Origin: Trichobilharzia szidati
Taxonomy: Eukaryota; Platyhelminthes; Trematoda; Strigeidida; Schistosomatidae
Direction of reading: 5' to 3'
NCBI GenBank assembly: GCA_944472155.2
Contig: OX235273.1
Span: forward strand, 102,508,582-102,572,581
Length of the DNA: 64,000 nucleotides
This document shows, piece by piece, positions 20,464-33,798 of the stretch; within the stretch, counting starts at the first letter, position 1, and every line of letters begins with the position of its first letter. The notes under the pieces are model-generated. The model was given only the letters and a program-made list of their open reading frames with translations. It was not told where the DNA came from and did not search any database. Made by a program: the position numbers and the translations under genes.

Positions 20464-21800
20464 GCAGAGATTTTGAGTTTCACAGTAGTTCATCTGGAAA
20501 TTTTCTCTCCCTGTCATAATAAATTGGTCCAATAACTTCTTCCTCCGTCTTAATGGTCTCCTTATTTCACTAGTAATCAAAAGTTAACTTATGTGATAGC
20601 TTTCGAGGAGTGTACCAATGTACAAAAGGTGAAGTGACACAATCTGGTGTATTCCTAAATCCCACCCAAGCTTCCTCAACAGTCCAACCTGTATCAGCTG
20701 ACCAGTCAGCTGCAGTTGCTGCGTTCTGGATTCCGGGTATATTCACTTTCCAATTGTTTGGACGAGCAGATGTTGACCTGTGTATGAGAGAATGAATTTT
20801 AAACGTTAAAGTAATGACCACATGGCCACTACTGCCAAGCGGCGGAAGGCACCTAATGCTACAAACGTCCCCCTTCCTATGTGTTAGTACCAAGTCTAGA
20901 GTAGACGGGTCATGTTCAAGGTGGTACGGTCTTGGCGTATGCATATGTTGCACGAGTGCACATTCAAGCGCTGTCAGTGTGAGCTCCCTCTTGAAAAAGG
21001 CAAACAAACTGATATAAGGATAGAACTTGCGCAGTGTAGTAGAGTGTAATTGCATTTTGGCAAAGTCTCACAGTGCTATACAGTAATATCAGATCAAGGT
21101 CTGATATGATTATGTGCAATAAATTGTGCTCGAAACGTCATCAGTAAATAAATATTACTGTATAACACAGTGAGACTTTATCAAAATAAGTTTTGCCCGC
21201 AATCGAAGGTATACAAACTAGTGGATTTTAATTCCTCCCAATTAATGTATGGAGCGTTGAAGTCACCAACCACCAGACACCCATTTTCACTACTCCACGC
21301 CCTGAAGTGATTTAGAACGAACTCTTCAGCTTGGCTAGCAGGACCTCTGTAAATAACGCCGATCGTTAAAGTGCCCTTGTTCAAGTTAATGACGCAACTT
21401 GCGGCTTCACTGGTGCCACTTACATGTGCCTCTGACAGCGTTGACGTTATCCCTATGTCATCCCTGATTAATAGGGTAGCCCCACCACATTTCCGACTAA
21501 TTACTCTGTCCGCTTTAATGTAGTTGTACTCAGATATTGGTGGAATTAAGTCTACCCCAACTAACAACCATGTCTCAGTGATAGAAATCACATCCTGTTG
21601 TAGTCTTTCAAATAATTCTCCTAATTCGGTCAGCTTGATCCTTGGACTACATGCGTTCGTATAGCGCACTGAAGCAACTGCATGTTAATCCGGCTTATGA
21701 AAAGAGGTCTTGGCAGCATTTCAAGGTTTTCGCCACTTGCTGTAGTCATGACCTTTGGGTCTAGTATGAAAGAAAACGATAAGATGAATGAGTCCTTAGC
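20464..21800 (-). mobile_element. D-family LINE, endonuclease and start of RT (duplication copy 2)
   Basis: Minus strand. The endonuclease frame 21669-21181 (SITETWL, VIYRGPASQAEEF, VVGDFNAPYINWEELKSTS) is interrupted by the hairpin repeat at 21011-21188. It resumes at 21010 with SLFAFFKRELTLTALECALV, STLDLVLTHRKGD and GSSGHVVITLTF. The RT lead-in MITSEIRRPLRRRKKLLDQF follows at 20580-20464. The sequence from 20599 on matches window bases 1 onward, marking copy 2 of the segmental duplication. Unlike copy 1, the endonuclease has no early stop here. Confidence 0.85.
21011..21188. repeat. Small hairpin repeat with hammerhead-like core (copy 2)
   Basis: Same insertion as 413-590, carried along by the segmental duplication. 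The inverted ends and the CTGATATGA and CGAAACGTC boxes are unchanged. Confidence 0.6.
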
Positions 21801-22589
21801 CTAAGTCCCTAGTCCTTCTTAAAACTATGATCATGATTAATAACAATAATACATTCTCACTTTATATACATGAGGGACGCCAGTTTACAGGCATCATCGA
21901 TATGATAAGTAATATCTACATGTAGTAAGCATATTTACAAATTTCACTAACACAGGATATATATATACAAGGAAAAGCAATGGAGTAATGACGGTAAGCA
22001 CACTTTATATGGATTAAAACGATTTGTATGCCATAATCCTAGGCACCATTATTGTTTGAATTTGTCGAAGACGCGAGTAACAACTGAGTGTTGCGTTAAA
22101 TTTGGTCGTTATGGTGGGCTGTTCACAAAAGTATAAAAATGGCTTGTAAAACGCTTGTATTTCACCGACAACAATGTTTTCAGCATTATAATCTGAAAGA
22201 GGCTCGCTACAGCAGTTAGTATCCATTTAAAAATGTAAAGAAGTATCAATGAATCAACAACCGATGAATTTTTGATTCACTTCGGCAAGGAACCAGAATG
22301 TCTGCAAACCAATCCATACAAAATGTCGAACGAAGCATGCAGGAGCAGAATATTATAATCGAACGGGTCAGTAGGATTCGAAATGTAGCTGTCAGCATGT
22401 TATCATTACTTCTTAGATGTCCAGGTTTATCGTTGCTGTATTGGTGATGATCTGGATTTGTCAGTATGATAAACATGTGGATGGATATCCAGATGTGTAC
22501 TACAGCTTGTTTGCCGTGAGGGTGGTTTGATTATTCTAGGATTTTGGCAAATTCCGCAAAGTATCACCGTGATCATGGGAAGTATACGT
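21800..22589. other. Unassigned sequence, copy 2 of 1200-1992
   Basis: Same AT-rich content as the copy 1 stretch, with a few substitutions and small indels. No gene recognised. Confidence 0.5.
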
Positions 22590-24700
22590 ATTATTATTAT
22601 TTCCTTTAATTCCTAGATGAACATAGGGCTTCAGCCGCGCGTTCCTATTGTGTTCGGTTCTCTGCTAGAGTTTTCACCTGACTCCAAGTCTGCCCACATG
22701 CTTTCATCTCCTTTTCACATGAACCCCTCCAAGTTACCCTCACGCTGACGACCAACTCGCAGCTTCCCTTCCAGGTTCCACTCGAGGGATTGTCTAGTGA
22801 TGTCACTTGATGGTTTCCTCAGAGAATGACCAATCCATCTCCATTTCCTCCTGTCTGTTTGTTTCACAGTCGGTTCCTGCTGGGCTGGTTCGCTCATTGC
22901 CAAAGATCCCTCACTATTGCTAATCTTTTCTGGCCGGCCATCTAATCTTGAGTGGTATTGAGCGAAGACAGTTGTTAATGAAGGTCTGTAGTTTGTTTGA
23001 GATGCTCTTTATGACGCACAGTACAAGTCTCTGATCCGTATAGTAGCACTGACTTCACAATGGAGTTGAAAATCCGGATCTTATTTTTGATGCTGAGTGC
23101 TGCTGACCTCCACACAGACATGAGAGTAGTGAAAGCTTGTCTTGCTTTTCTGATCCTATCTTTGATATCCTCATCAGTTCCGCCTGTAGTTGATACGATG
23201 CTTCCCAGGCAGGTAAAAGAGATTGTTTCTTTCAGGTTCCTTCCATTTATGCTGACTGTTGTCTGTTGTTGTTGCTGTTGGTGGTGTTACCCAGGAATCT
23301 TCATCACCTCTGTTTTCTCTATGTTCACCTGAAGGCCTATCTTCTCTGGATGCTTCTTCTGACAACTTATTGCTTTTCACTTGCATATCTTCCAGTTTGT
23401 GGGAAATCAGACATATATCATCGGCGAAATCCAGATCCTCCAAGTTTTTTGTGTGAGTTCATTTTAGGCCTATTTCCTCATTTCCCGCTGTTTGTCACAT
23501 TATCCAATCTACTGCAATCAGGAATATCATTGGCGATAGTAGGCAGCCTTGTCTTACTCCTGTAGACACTTTGAAGGATTCCGTAAGTTTCTCGCTGTGG
23601 ATTACTTGGCATGCAGCATTGTCGTACAACTTTTGGTTGAGATGTATAATTGTCGGTGGCACCCTGTAGTAGCGAAGTAGTTTCCAAATCACCTCTCGAT
23701 CGACGCTGTCGAATGCCTTCTCAAAGTCGATGAAGTTGAGATAGAGAGGTGACTGCCATTCCAAGCTTTGTTCAATGATGATCCGTAATGTGGCGATTTG
23801 ATCAATGCAGCCTGTTCCGGTTGGAGTTTTTCACCCAGGGCTTGTTTGATTCTCTCCGCGATGATGCGACTTAGTATTCTGCTTGGGATGGACAGGAGCA
23901 TAATTCCGCGCCAGTTCTTGCATTGACTTAAGTCTCCTTTCTTTAGTAGTTTGAATAAGTATCCTTTCATCCAATCCTTGAGTACTTTGCCTTCTTTCCA
24001 CACCTTCTCGACTGGTGGCGTCATCAAGTTCAGTGTTGTCTCTCGGTCCATTTTCAATGCTTCTGCGGGGGTTCCATCTGGTCCTGCTGCTTTTCCAGCT
24101 TTTAGCATCTTGATTGCCTTCAGGACTTCTGATTTCGTCGGGGAGTTGGTGTTCACTGGTAGCTCTGTCTTCCTTGTTGGTATTGTTGGGTGCGTTGTAG
24201 GTGGTGGTCGATTGAGGAGTCTTTTGAAGTGTTCAGCCCATTGTTTCCTTTGCTCCACTTCTTTGGTGATTGACTTTCCATTGTCATTCTTCACTGGCTT
24301 AATTCGTGTCAAACTTTTGCCCGATAGGTACCTAGTTGATTGGTAGAGTGTTGCGAGGTCTCCTTTGCCTGCAGATTGTTCTGCTTCACTTGCCATGGCT
24401 TCATAATACTTTCATTTGTCTTCTCTGGCACTCTTCTTTACTCTTCTGTTCAGTATCTTGTAGTTTGCATTCAAATCCTGTTTTTGCTGCTCGTCGGTGC
24501 ACTGGATAATCTTTTGTTTCACCATCCCTCTCTCTTCTATCAGTCTCCAAGTGTCCGTAGTGAGCCACTGTTTGTCCTGTCTCTTCTTTCTGCCTAGAAC
24601 TTCCATGCAGGTTTGACTCCACACTGTTTTCAAGTTGTTCCAGTGCTTTCCGACGCTGACCTCTTCGCCAGTGTTGATTTGTGTCTCGGCTCTGTCTTTT
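22590..24700 (-). mobile_element. RTE-clade LINE, duplication copy 2
   Basis: Minus-strand RTE element. The RT frame 24396-23689 is longer than in copy 1, because the 41-bp insert is absent: it runs from MASEAEQSAGKGDLATLYQ through KAGKAAGPDGTPAEALK, NWRGIMLLSIPSRILSRI and on past the damaged GFR region. YLNFIDFEKAFDSVDRE, TGVRQGCLLSPMIFL and LDFADDICLISHKLEDM follow. The tail is [19 protein letters not shown] at 22903-22715. The ATT-repeat 3' tail lies at about 22590-22601. Stops and frameshifts are shared with copy 1. The 5' side ends at CR1-A (24701). Confidence 0.9.
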
Positions 24701-27317
24701 ATATATATATATATTTATTCCTGTTTGTGCAGGAACATACCAATTGTACAGGCATGGATGAGTTATTATATAAATTACACATATTTCGATGTATGTTGAA
24801 TTTACAGTTTGTTTGTTCTTTTCGACATTACAGTCAGTCGGAACAGTCTGCGAAATAGTCTGTCTGTGTAACACATAAAGAGATATAGAAATATTGTCTT
24901 CGCATTACCAAAAAACCCAGACTTCATATGAATGTAATACAAATATCTGGGAAAAATAAAGCTTGAAGTCAATTCTCCTATACAACTTTGTTGTGAACAG
25001 CATCCTTGAGTTAATGTTCATTGATGTATAATGTTGAGATCATTGATATATTTATTCCAATTTTTTCAGCAGTCTAATCGTAATTTTATAATGGGAAAGA
25101 AATTTGATTGTGGATACGAAAACTAGATTGTGTCATGTTGGATTGTTTTACTGCATCCATTGGGGCCGAGGTCGATTCTAGAACTATCCATTTGCGCCAT
25201 TTGTGTCAGCATGGCAGACTGTACATGTAAGTTGAGTAATACATTGAAGACTGTTTGAAAACCAGTTGCTCCTTTATTTCAGATCAAGAATACTCCTAGT
25301 ACAGAATGTTAGCCAGCGTTTTCAAATGGTAGCATCGGATCGTTCATGAATTTTGAGTTTGAATTTACTTAAATGGTCATTTCAGTTTAGATGTTGGGTT
25401 GTTCGACCTCGACCAGGAGATATATAGAAGTGCAGGCTCAGGATATAATATCAGAAAGAGAAAGTATGTAAACATGAACAGGACATTAATATTTTATGTA
25501 CATATAAATGTTTATAAATGTATATCATTGTATAGTAAACATATAATCTAGTTGTTTTTCATGTATTTTTGCGAAGGCTTAGAGTTTATTTAGTGTCGTA
25601 ATATTTAGTAATGAGTCTAGGCGTTATAGTGTTCTAATAGCTCATGCGTTTTAGAAATAAGTGGTGCGGTGTGATTAGCATGTTCATTGGGATGAAACGG
25701 TTTATTTAGCAAGCGTTTGAAGGTTATAATAGAGTGACAGGTCCTTATTTCTAGGGGTAAACTGTTCCAGATCTTAGAGTACATGACTATGAAGAAGTTT
25801 GAACGGAGTGCTGTCTTACAGCTTTTCCTAGATACTGTGCACGTTTGGTTACGAAGGTTGTAAGAGCCTTCCGGTGAGAACTGTATCTCTTCGCTGTCTG
25901 AGAATGATATTTTATGCAAGATTCTAAAGAAGAATGTCTGGTTAATGCTCAGTCGTCTCATCCAGAGTGGGTCGATACCTAGAGTTATACACCTTGATGT
26001 GTAGTCCTTTTCGCAGTCAAATCCTAGTAGTTTAGACGTGAAGTATCGTTGGACACTTTCTATTTTAAGCTTGTCACTTACGCGAGTGCTGCTGAGAATA
26101 AATGGACAATATTCAAGTAGCGGTCTGACACAAGTTTTATATAAAAATAGTTTTGCTTCGTAGCTGTGGAAATTCCTGAGTATGCATCCTAGGAGCATCC
26201 TCGATTTACGCGTCTGTGTCGCCACTTGCTCAGAAAATGTCAAGTCACTAGAGTACCTGAGTCCTAGGTCAACAACACTTTGGAGTTTAGGCAAGTCGAT
26301 GGATTCAAGTACCAGTTTAATATTTATTGAGGGTGCACCGAAGCATATCCAACCACATTTTTTAGGGTTGAATTTTAGGTTCCATGTGGAGGACCATGCG
26401 GTTACTCGATCTAGTTCTTCCTGAACAGCTTTCTGAAAGTACCCTAAGTCATCACAGTGGAATGTGTAAGCTACTTTAAGATCACCTGCAAAGATGAATG
26501 GTTTACCCAGTGAGAAACAGCTGCATATGTCGTTGACATATAGAGTGAATAGGAGGGGGCCTAAGACGCTACCTTGAACTACTCCAGAAGTGACTGGACT
26601 AGGTTTAGAGTTTACAGAACCCAGTCTAACTACTTGGGACCTATTGTTAAGGAATGATTCAATCCATCCTAATAATGGGTTACTTATTCCTAAAGAGTTC
26701 AGCTTATTTGTTAGAAGCAAATGGTCAACGCGGTCAAAGGCTTTGGATATGTCGAAGTAGATGACTAGTACTAGTTGTTGTTTGTCGCGGCTGCTAGTTA
26801 TGTAGTTAAAGAAGTCAAGGTGACATGTCATGCATGATCTGGATTTTAGGAATCCATGTTGGTTTGGACTTAGAATATTGCAGCTGAGCATATGTTTGAG
26901 GATATCATCTTTAACTATTCGTTCAATGATTCTAGATACTATGGGTGTAATGTTGATTGGCCTATAGTTGTTGACTTCAGTTTTTGATCCGGATTTGTGT
27001 TTAGGTACTATAAATGTCGTTTTCCATTTATCCGGATAGGTTTGACTTTCTAGGTACATTTTAAAGATCTTAAGTAATAAAACGGAAATGTCAGAACCAC
27101 CGTGTTTATAAAGATACGATGGTATACCGTCAAAACCGGCACTACTAGAGCTTTTAAGAGTATTAACGGCTTGGTTAATATTAGAGTAAGTGAAATGAAC
27201 TGTAGTGATTTGTTTCAGCGTTGAAGATGAAGGGAGTTCTATTTTAGATTGTAAACCGTGAAATGGACTTGTGGGCTTAAGGTAGTTAGCTGCAAACGTC
27301 TCATTAAACAGTGCACA
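24701..27317 (-). mobile_element. CR1-A, 3' half (duplication copy 2), split by CR1-B
   Basis: Continues the CR1-A element whose 5' half is at 35526-38267. It comprises reverse transcriptase, the 3' untranslated region and the TA-repeat tail at 24701-24714, inserted at the same RTE base as in copy 1. The join with CR1-B lies at 27317, where the reading GTTAGCTGCAAACGTCTC recurs with changes at about 35527. Confidence 0.88.
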
Positions 27318-27320
27318 CAT
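25617..27320 (-). pseudogene. CR1-A reverse transcriptase, long open frame with mutated catalytic box (copy 2)
   Basis: A 567-codon frame. It carries SSSAGFDGIPSYLYK, NNYRPINITPIVSRIIERI, NQHGFLKSRSCMTCHLDFF, FDISKAFDRVDHLLL and SGVVQGSVLGPLLF, then FIFAGDLKVAY where active copies read FADD. One catalytic aspartate is thus glycine, which should abolish polymerisation. The C-terminal CR1 region (RPLLEYCPFILSSTR, SVQRYFTSKLLGFDC, SKIWNSLPLEIRTCHS) is complete. The endonuclease part lies beyond the CR1-B insertion. Confidence 0.85.
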
Positions 27321-27659
27321 ATAATATAATATAATATATATTTCCTATCAATGTAGGACACACCAGTTGTACAGGCATGGATAAGTATTATTTAAATTAC
27401 ATGAATTTGATTTATAGTGAAATTACATGGTTGCTGTCCTCTCTGACATCAGTTAGTGAGCACATTCTGATAGTTAGCCGTTCAATGGAGCACATAAAGA
27501 AATATAGAAATATTGTCTTTGCATTAACAAAAAAACCCAAGTACGTGTCGGATAAATTACAAATATTTGGGGGAAAAATAAAGCTTGAAGTCAATTCCTC
27601 CATATAACTTTGTTGTGTGCGGCATCGTATCTTGTTTTATGTTCAAATTGTGTATTAAT

Positions 27660-30450
27660 TTAAAATGAGTGATTAATTTTTATGATTTTGACATCATTTT
27701 TTGCAAGTAATACCAGATGTGAATTCAACTGAATGCAGATTAATATTGGTCATTGTCAAGCAGATTTGTTTTACTGCACTCAAGTCATCCATAGCCCGTC
27801 ATTTGTCACACCATGGTTGCTCCGTACGAGGGTATAGGATAGAGGCACAAATCAGCTGATTGCTGCAGTTTTAAGGTGTTATCGTGATATTGTGTTTTGG
27901 CTATTCTACGTTGTTTTTAGTGGTTTTTTCGATAGAAATGCATTTTAAAAATCGTACTTTAACGAAAAAACATGTAAAAAGTGAGAAAAATGGTCGTTTT
28001 TAGTGTGTTGACAGCATGCCGTGTTTTCATGGAATTGACATGCTGAGGTGCATAAGAAATGTCAGAATTCGTTGGAAAATGTCAATTACGATAGAAAATG
28101 CTAAATAATTTTAATTTTTGTGGTTTATTTTACGTAAATGATAAGGAGGTGTTTAAATATCGAGGTAATTATGCTTTTGTGATCTTCACCAAATCTCACA
28201 GTAAGAAAGGAAACTGAGCTGGTTATTTCGTCAGATAACGGTGAAGAGACAGTCATTTAACTGGTAGGTACTATGTTTTAAGTTATTTTTATAACTCATC
28301 ATTTTCTCACCAAATTTTTATCATTTTTAATTTCCAGATTATGGTCTTTACTTCCTCAATCACTCAATACATTTAGACATTCTAATGGGATTATAAAGGA
28401 TAATGTTTGTGTAAATGATGAAATATTTGTGATATTACGAATGTATTTATCGAAATAAATATTGTTTTTAAAATTTTTCTCTTCATTCATACACTACCGC
28501 GAAGTGATGCCAGTGTAGAAGACGTAATATTCGTAAAATATCATATTTACACGTGGTTGAATTTGGTCATGATGGGGTACTGTTATTGCTTTTGAGTAAT
28601 TGCTTTCGCTAGGAAACCTTAAACAGGCGATATGCATAACAAAAGCCTATCTAATGAGTTACAGTATTTTATGATAACAAAATAATCAATGAAGTTTAGT
28701 GACGTAGTCAACTAATGCACGAGTCTAAGCGTTGCTGTGATCATGTAAGAGCTTATTGATACGAAATGCTAACACAAGAAGAGTAATGTAGTTATCTCTT
28801 TATTACCTAATGATTTTCTTTGAGATAGTGGTGTTAAACGCAACATAAGAATAACAGACTATTTGTGATAAATAGGATGTGCGTTGCAGAGTGTACTTGA
28901 AGTGCCTAGACTACCAATACAAGTCGTGTACGTATAGAACCTACGTTTGCTAGGTTATGTTTCATTATCACAGTACGAACGTATGTTTGACGGCCACTTT
29001 CTTAACAATCGTGAATACTAATATTATACGCAACCGGACTAAACGTAACTGAAACACTTTACGCAAGGCTTAATGACGCATTGAGGAAATAATAACAGTT
29101 TAAGACTGACGCATTTCACATAAGTATTACTACGTTGCCTATCATTCTCGTTAACTCCGCAATGTCCTCAAAATGATAAGGAAAAGAGACAAAGTTAGTT
29201 GACATAAATGCATATATTTGCAAGGAAACAACAATCAATCAAGTTAAAAATAACTCAGAATGAAAGAGTACATATCTACACTAAAAAGAGTGAATAACAA
29301 TCCAGTGGAAAAAAATCACAGTTGTAGAGTTTTTTATAGCTGCATCATAGCTATGATGATTAGTCATCATAAAGTCCACCAAACGCTATGTCGGCAACAT
29401 ATGAATCAGTTTGTCCCCGTTGGTAGTGATGTTCGACCAGTCTTTGCAGTTTTCGTCACCACCAGATCCCTTCGGAGAAACTGGATGGGGACTTTTCAAG
29501 CAGAGATTGAGATTGTGTCCCTTCGACCGTACTGAGAAAAATCTGAGGATGGATACATATAAGATAAATTCATCTTACCTCTGCTGAACAATTCCTTATC
29601 TTAGCTACACTGATTATGTGAACAAGGGAGGCAACAATCACAGAGTTAGAGAAATTCTGTAGATTAGCCTTTCATATATTCCACGATAGATTTCACGAAT
29701 TTTGTAACTTAAAAGTCACCTGTCACATTTTCTCTTCTGTAAAAAGCAAACATTATACAAGTGACTCTTATCTATCCGTTACAACCAACTGACAGAGATA
29801 AAATCTTCAAACTTTATACTTCTTTGATTAAGTTACCCAGTAATATTCTCCTTGTGAGTGGATCAAATGCTTATCACATTTATGAAATTTATACACATGT
29901 TAGCTTCTTTCCTTAAGCTAAAAAATATAATGTCTATTCACTTTTATTATTGTTATTTCAAAGCCCGCCTCAGTAACGTACCACACGTATTAGCCGCAAC
30001 GTTTATGCAAAGGAATTTCTACCAATCACAGTGTGCGTAAGTGACCTTCAAGTGCTCAGCCCCTCCATAAGCCATTTGTGCCGCTATCCTATATCCCGTA
30101 CGAGTAAGTTGATAAACGCGTAGAAAGCTATATAAAAACCATTTTAGATCGTTGACAGTGCTTGTATAAGATGCTATACAGCGTCTTGTTATGGTGGCAG
30201 TGGATTTCATCAAGGATGCTGAGCCATTACTAGCCAAACCTTGAGGGATAATATATGAGTAAGTGAATTCAATTGTTTCTCAGCTTCAGTCGGAATGTAG
30301 ATCAACGCAACTTGTACTACAAAGTAAATACAACAGAAATGTACCAGAGGACAAAGAAAAACCAGGTGGAGTCTAAAAGTTTTGATTATATTCGTTGTAC
30401 ATTGTAATTTGATGAACAAAAATTTGTTTCTACTATGTCTTTTTATGCAT
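27660..30450. other. Unexplained sequence within the 3' part of CR1-B
   Basis: Lies between the ORF2 stop (30505) and the conserved CR1 3' terminus. CR1-A has only about 0.9 kb of 3' region in total, so this may be an extended untranslated region or host DNA/another element trapped within it. Frames at 29260-29535 (plus) and 30237-30019 (minus) match nothing I know. No repeat tail or target duplication was identified. Confidence 0.5.
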
Positions 30451-30504
30451 TTATGGTACTAGTTTATTTATAGTCTTTAGGGAAGTAAGGGTATTTAAGC
30501 GCGT

Positions 30505-33500
30505 TTAGGTACTGTAGTAGACTAATAGTTGATTCGTTCTAGGGATAAATAGTTTATTTATATAGTCGGTAGAGTGAAATAGTGTGTACAGAGAGCGTTT
30601 GAAACTTAAAACTGTATTGCAGTTCCTGATATCTAGGGGCAGATTGTTCCATATTTTAGAATACATGACTGTGAAGAAGTTTTCGCGGAGTGTTGACTTA
30701 AAGGCTTTTATTTTCACTGTGCAATTTTGGTTACGCAGATCGTAAGAGCCTTCTTGCGCGAATTGTATGTCCTTAATGTCCGAGAATGATATTTTGTGTA
30801 GGACCTTATAGAAGAATACTAGGTTTATAATTAGTCGTCTTGTCCAGAGTGGGTCAAGTTGTAGAATCATGCACCGTGAAATGTAGTCTTTCTTACATTC
30901 GTAGCCAAGTAGTTTTGAGGTAAAATATCGTTGGATACTTTCTATTCTTAGCTTTTCACGTGCGTGAGTGCTGCCAATAATAAATGGACAGTATTCTAGT
31001 AGTGGCCTCACACAGGTTTTGTACAGAATGAGCTTTGTTTCATAGTCGTGAAAGTTCCTGAGTATGCATCCTAAGAGCATCCTCGACTTTTGAGTCTGTG
31101 ATGCCACTTGCTCAGAAAATGTTAGGTTACTCGAGTACCTCAAACCTAGGTCAACGACACTTTGGAGTTTGGTAAGGTTAGCCGATTGAAGCGTTAATTT
31201 CATGTCGACTGAGGGTGCACCGAAGCAGATCCAGCCACATTTTTTAAGGTTAAATTGGAGGTTCCATAAAGACGACCAAGCAGTCACTCTATCTAGTTCT
31301 TTTTGTACAACATTCTGGAAGTACCCTAGGTCATCAGATTGGAATGTATAAGCTACTTTTAGGTCATCTGCAAAGATGAATGGTTTCCCATGAGAGAAGC
31401 AAGCGCATATGTCGTTAACGTTTAGAGTAAATAGAAGGGGTCCAATGACACTACCTTGTACTACACCAGAAGTGATTGGGCAAGGTTTCGAAGTTATAGA
31501 TCCGAGTTTAACTATTTGGGACCTATTGTTAAGGAATGATTTAAGCCATCCTAATAGTGGGTCACGTATTCCTAAGGATTTCAGCTTATGCATTAGTAGT
31601 AAATGGTCGACACGGTCAAATGCCTTTGAGATGTCAAAGTAGATGAAAAGTACTAGTTGTCGTCTGTCACGACTGCTGGTCACAAAGTTAAAGAAGTCTA
31701 AGTGGCATGTTAAACAAGATCTGGATTTTAGGAACCCATGTTGGTTCGGACTTATAATATTGCAACTAAGCATATGCTTCATTAGGTTTTCTTTAACTAG
31801 TCTCTCCATAATTCTAGAAGCTATAGGTGTGATATTAATTGGCCTGTAGTTACTGACGTCTGTTTTCGAGCCGGATTTGTGTTTAGGCATAATGAACGTT
31901 GTTTTCCATACATCAGGGTAAGTTTGGGTTTCTAAGTACATTGTGAATATTTTAAGTAGTAGTAAGGGAATGTCAGGGCCACCATATTTATAAAAATAGG
32001 ATGATATGCCGTCAGTACCGAAACCTTTTGAGCATTTTAGGGTTCTTATAGTTTGTTTAATGTTAGTATAGTTAAATTCAATAGTGCTAATTAAATTTGG
32101 TGTATGTAGAGATGGAGTTTGTGCCACATTAGTAGCAGGGTGTATATTGAGTAACTGGACTGTGGGCTTAAGGTAGTTACCTGCAAAAGTTGAGTTGAAT
32201 AATTCACACATGTCTGCGGAATTAGTACATAGCCTACCTTTGTCTATGAGGAGGGAAATGCTGTGATTTTTGCGATTCATTCGCTTCTTTAAGATTTCCG
32301 TGAGTGCATACACTCTAGCAGGACTGGCTACTGCGATACGTTCTTCGTTTTTCATACGGAAATTTCGAGCTTGTGAGATGGAACTAAGGGTGTTAAGTAT
32401 TAAACCTAGTGTGCCAAAGTCGTGGTGTTTGAAGTAACTTGTTGAGAGTTTCTTCAGTTTCATACGATCCTTTGGTTTTATGAATGACTTCCTATGTGGG
32501 GACAGCTCAAGTGTTTGCAGTGGAATGACAGCATCTAAGCATGTGTTGGAGTTATGGTAGAAGATGCTCAGAGCTCGCGAGAGGTCATCAGTAGTGAAGT
32601 ATTCGCTTCATTCGGAGGATCTTAGCACTGATTCTACTAAGGTCCAGTTTGCCTTACTATAGTTCCTATATAGTACTTGTTGTGAAGTGGAGGTATGAGC
32701 TGCATTGCTATTCAGTGGAAGTGGCAGAGCACACATTACTGTTTTGTGGTCACTACCCGAAAACTTAGAACCCACTAAGATTGAGAGGGGGCTTATATCG
32801 TGACAGAATATTAAGTCTAGTACATTGTCACCTCTTGTAGGGATAGTGACAGTTTGTTTCCAGCCGAAGATGTCCAGTGTCCCTAAGAGCTTGTCGTATT
32901 TAGTTGGCCCTTTTAATAAGTCCCAGTTGATTTCGGGTAGGTTGAAGTCTCCACATATGATCTTATGCTCGTATGGAAGAGTGGATACTTGCTCCAGTAC
33001 ATTTATAAGTTGTGTCTCGTAATCACTAAAGGTGCCAGGTGCTCTGTAGATACATCCTATTAGTAGTGTAGCACTTTTGAAGTGTACGTTGACCCACAGG
33101 GTGTCGTGCATGTCATTGAGTTCCTTATTTTCTAGCTGTAATACAGTAAGTGTGTTCAGGAAGTACATTAGGCAGCCTCCTCCCTTACCACTCTTCCTGT
33201 CACAGCGAAAGTGTATGTACCCATCGATGCTTATCTCTTCGTCTGGTATATTGGAGTGACACTAGGATTCCGTAATAATGATTATAGGGGGTTTGTATAC
33301 CAGCGTGTGTGCCCTGAGCATCGGTAGTTTGTTAAGGATAGATCTAGCATTAATAAGTATTAAGTAGAGTTGAGATTTGAAGTAGTGTTTGAAGTGTTTA
33401 AGCTCGTCAATAAGGTTCAAGTGTGGATCGGCATCCGCTGTTTCCGCGTGGCATATCAACCCTGTGTTGCAACTAGTTTGTCCACCTATGTCTGTCAAGT

Positions 33501-33798
33501 TACTATCCGTTTCTTTTAGTGGGTAATGGGTTTGATTATTAGATAAACTATACAATGACGTGGTTCTAGGCTTGGGTAGGTTGGAGAGTTGGGTTGAGGT
33601 TTTTATTTGGCATATGCTTGTACAGTCTTTGGGTGTGACTAATAGTTCCGTATGTACTAGCCCATGTCTGTTTTCTTCCCGATAGGGGGCCAACGTTGGT
33701 GGTATGGGTTCAGAAGGGTTAACATCCCCACCAGCTGTTTGGTTAGCGCTGACAGGGATGTGTTGGATAAAAAATCTTTGGTACCTTGTGCGACCCAT
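30505..33798 (-). pseudogene. CR1-B ORF2: endonuclease and reverse transcriptase with two nonsense codons
   Basis: One frame of about 1098 codons read through two stops. At 33262 the ESW motif reads TAG and at 32608 the SSEWSEYF motif reads TGA; both are single-base changes of a tryptophan codon. Endonuclease motifs: GCIYRAPGTFSDYETQLINV, IICGDFNLPEINWD, NVLDLIFCHD, GSDHKTVMCALP. Reverse transcriptase: GFGTDGISSYFYK, VSNYRPINITPIASRIMERL, NQHGFLKSRSCLTCH, YFDISKAFDRVDH, SGVVQGSVIGPLLF and intact FADDLKVAYTF, ending at LLVYYST. Length and order match CR1-family ORF2. Only two changes separate it from a full frame, so it is fairly young. Confidence 0.85.

Noticed and set aside
19931..20476. Two identical frames of about 60 residues in opposite orientation
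   Set aside because: They are the two arms of the palindrome read on opposite strands; composition is low-complexity and no gene is implied.
29260..29535. Host exon in the CR1-B 3' part
   Set aside because: A TTTTATAG acceptor-like site precedes it, but no donor in phase and no recognisable protein.
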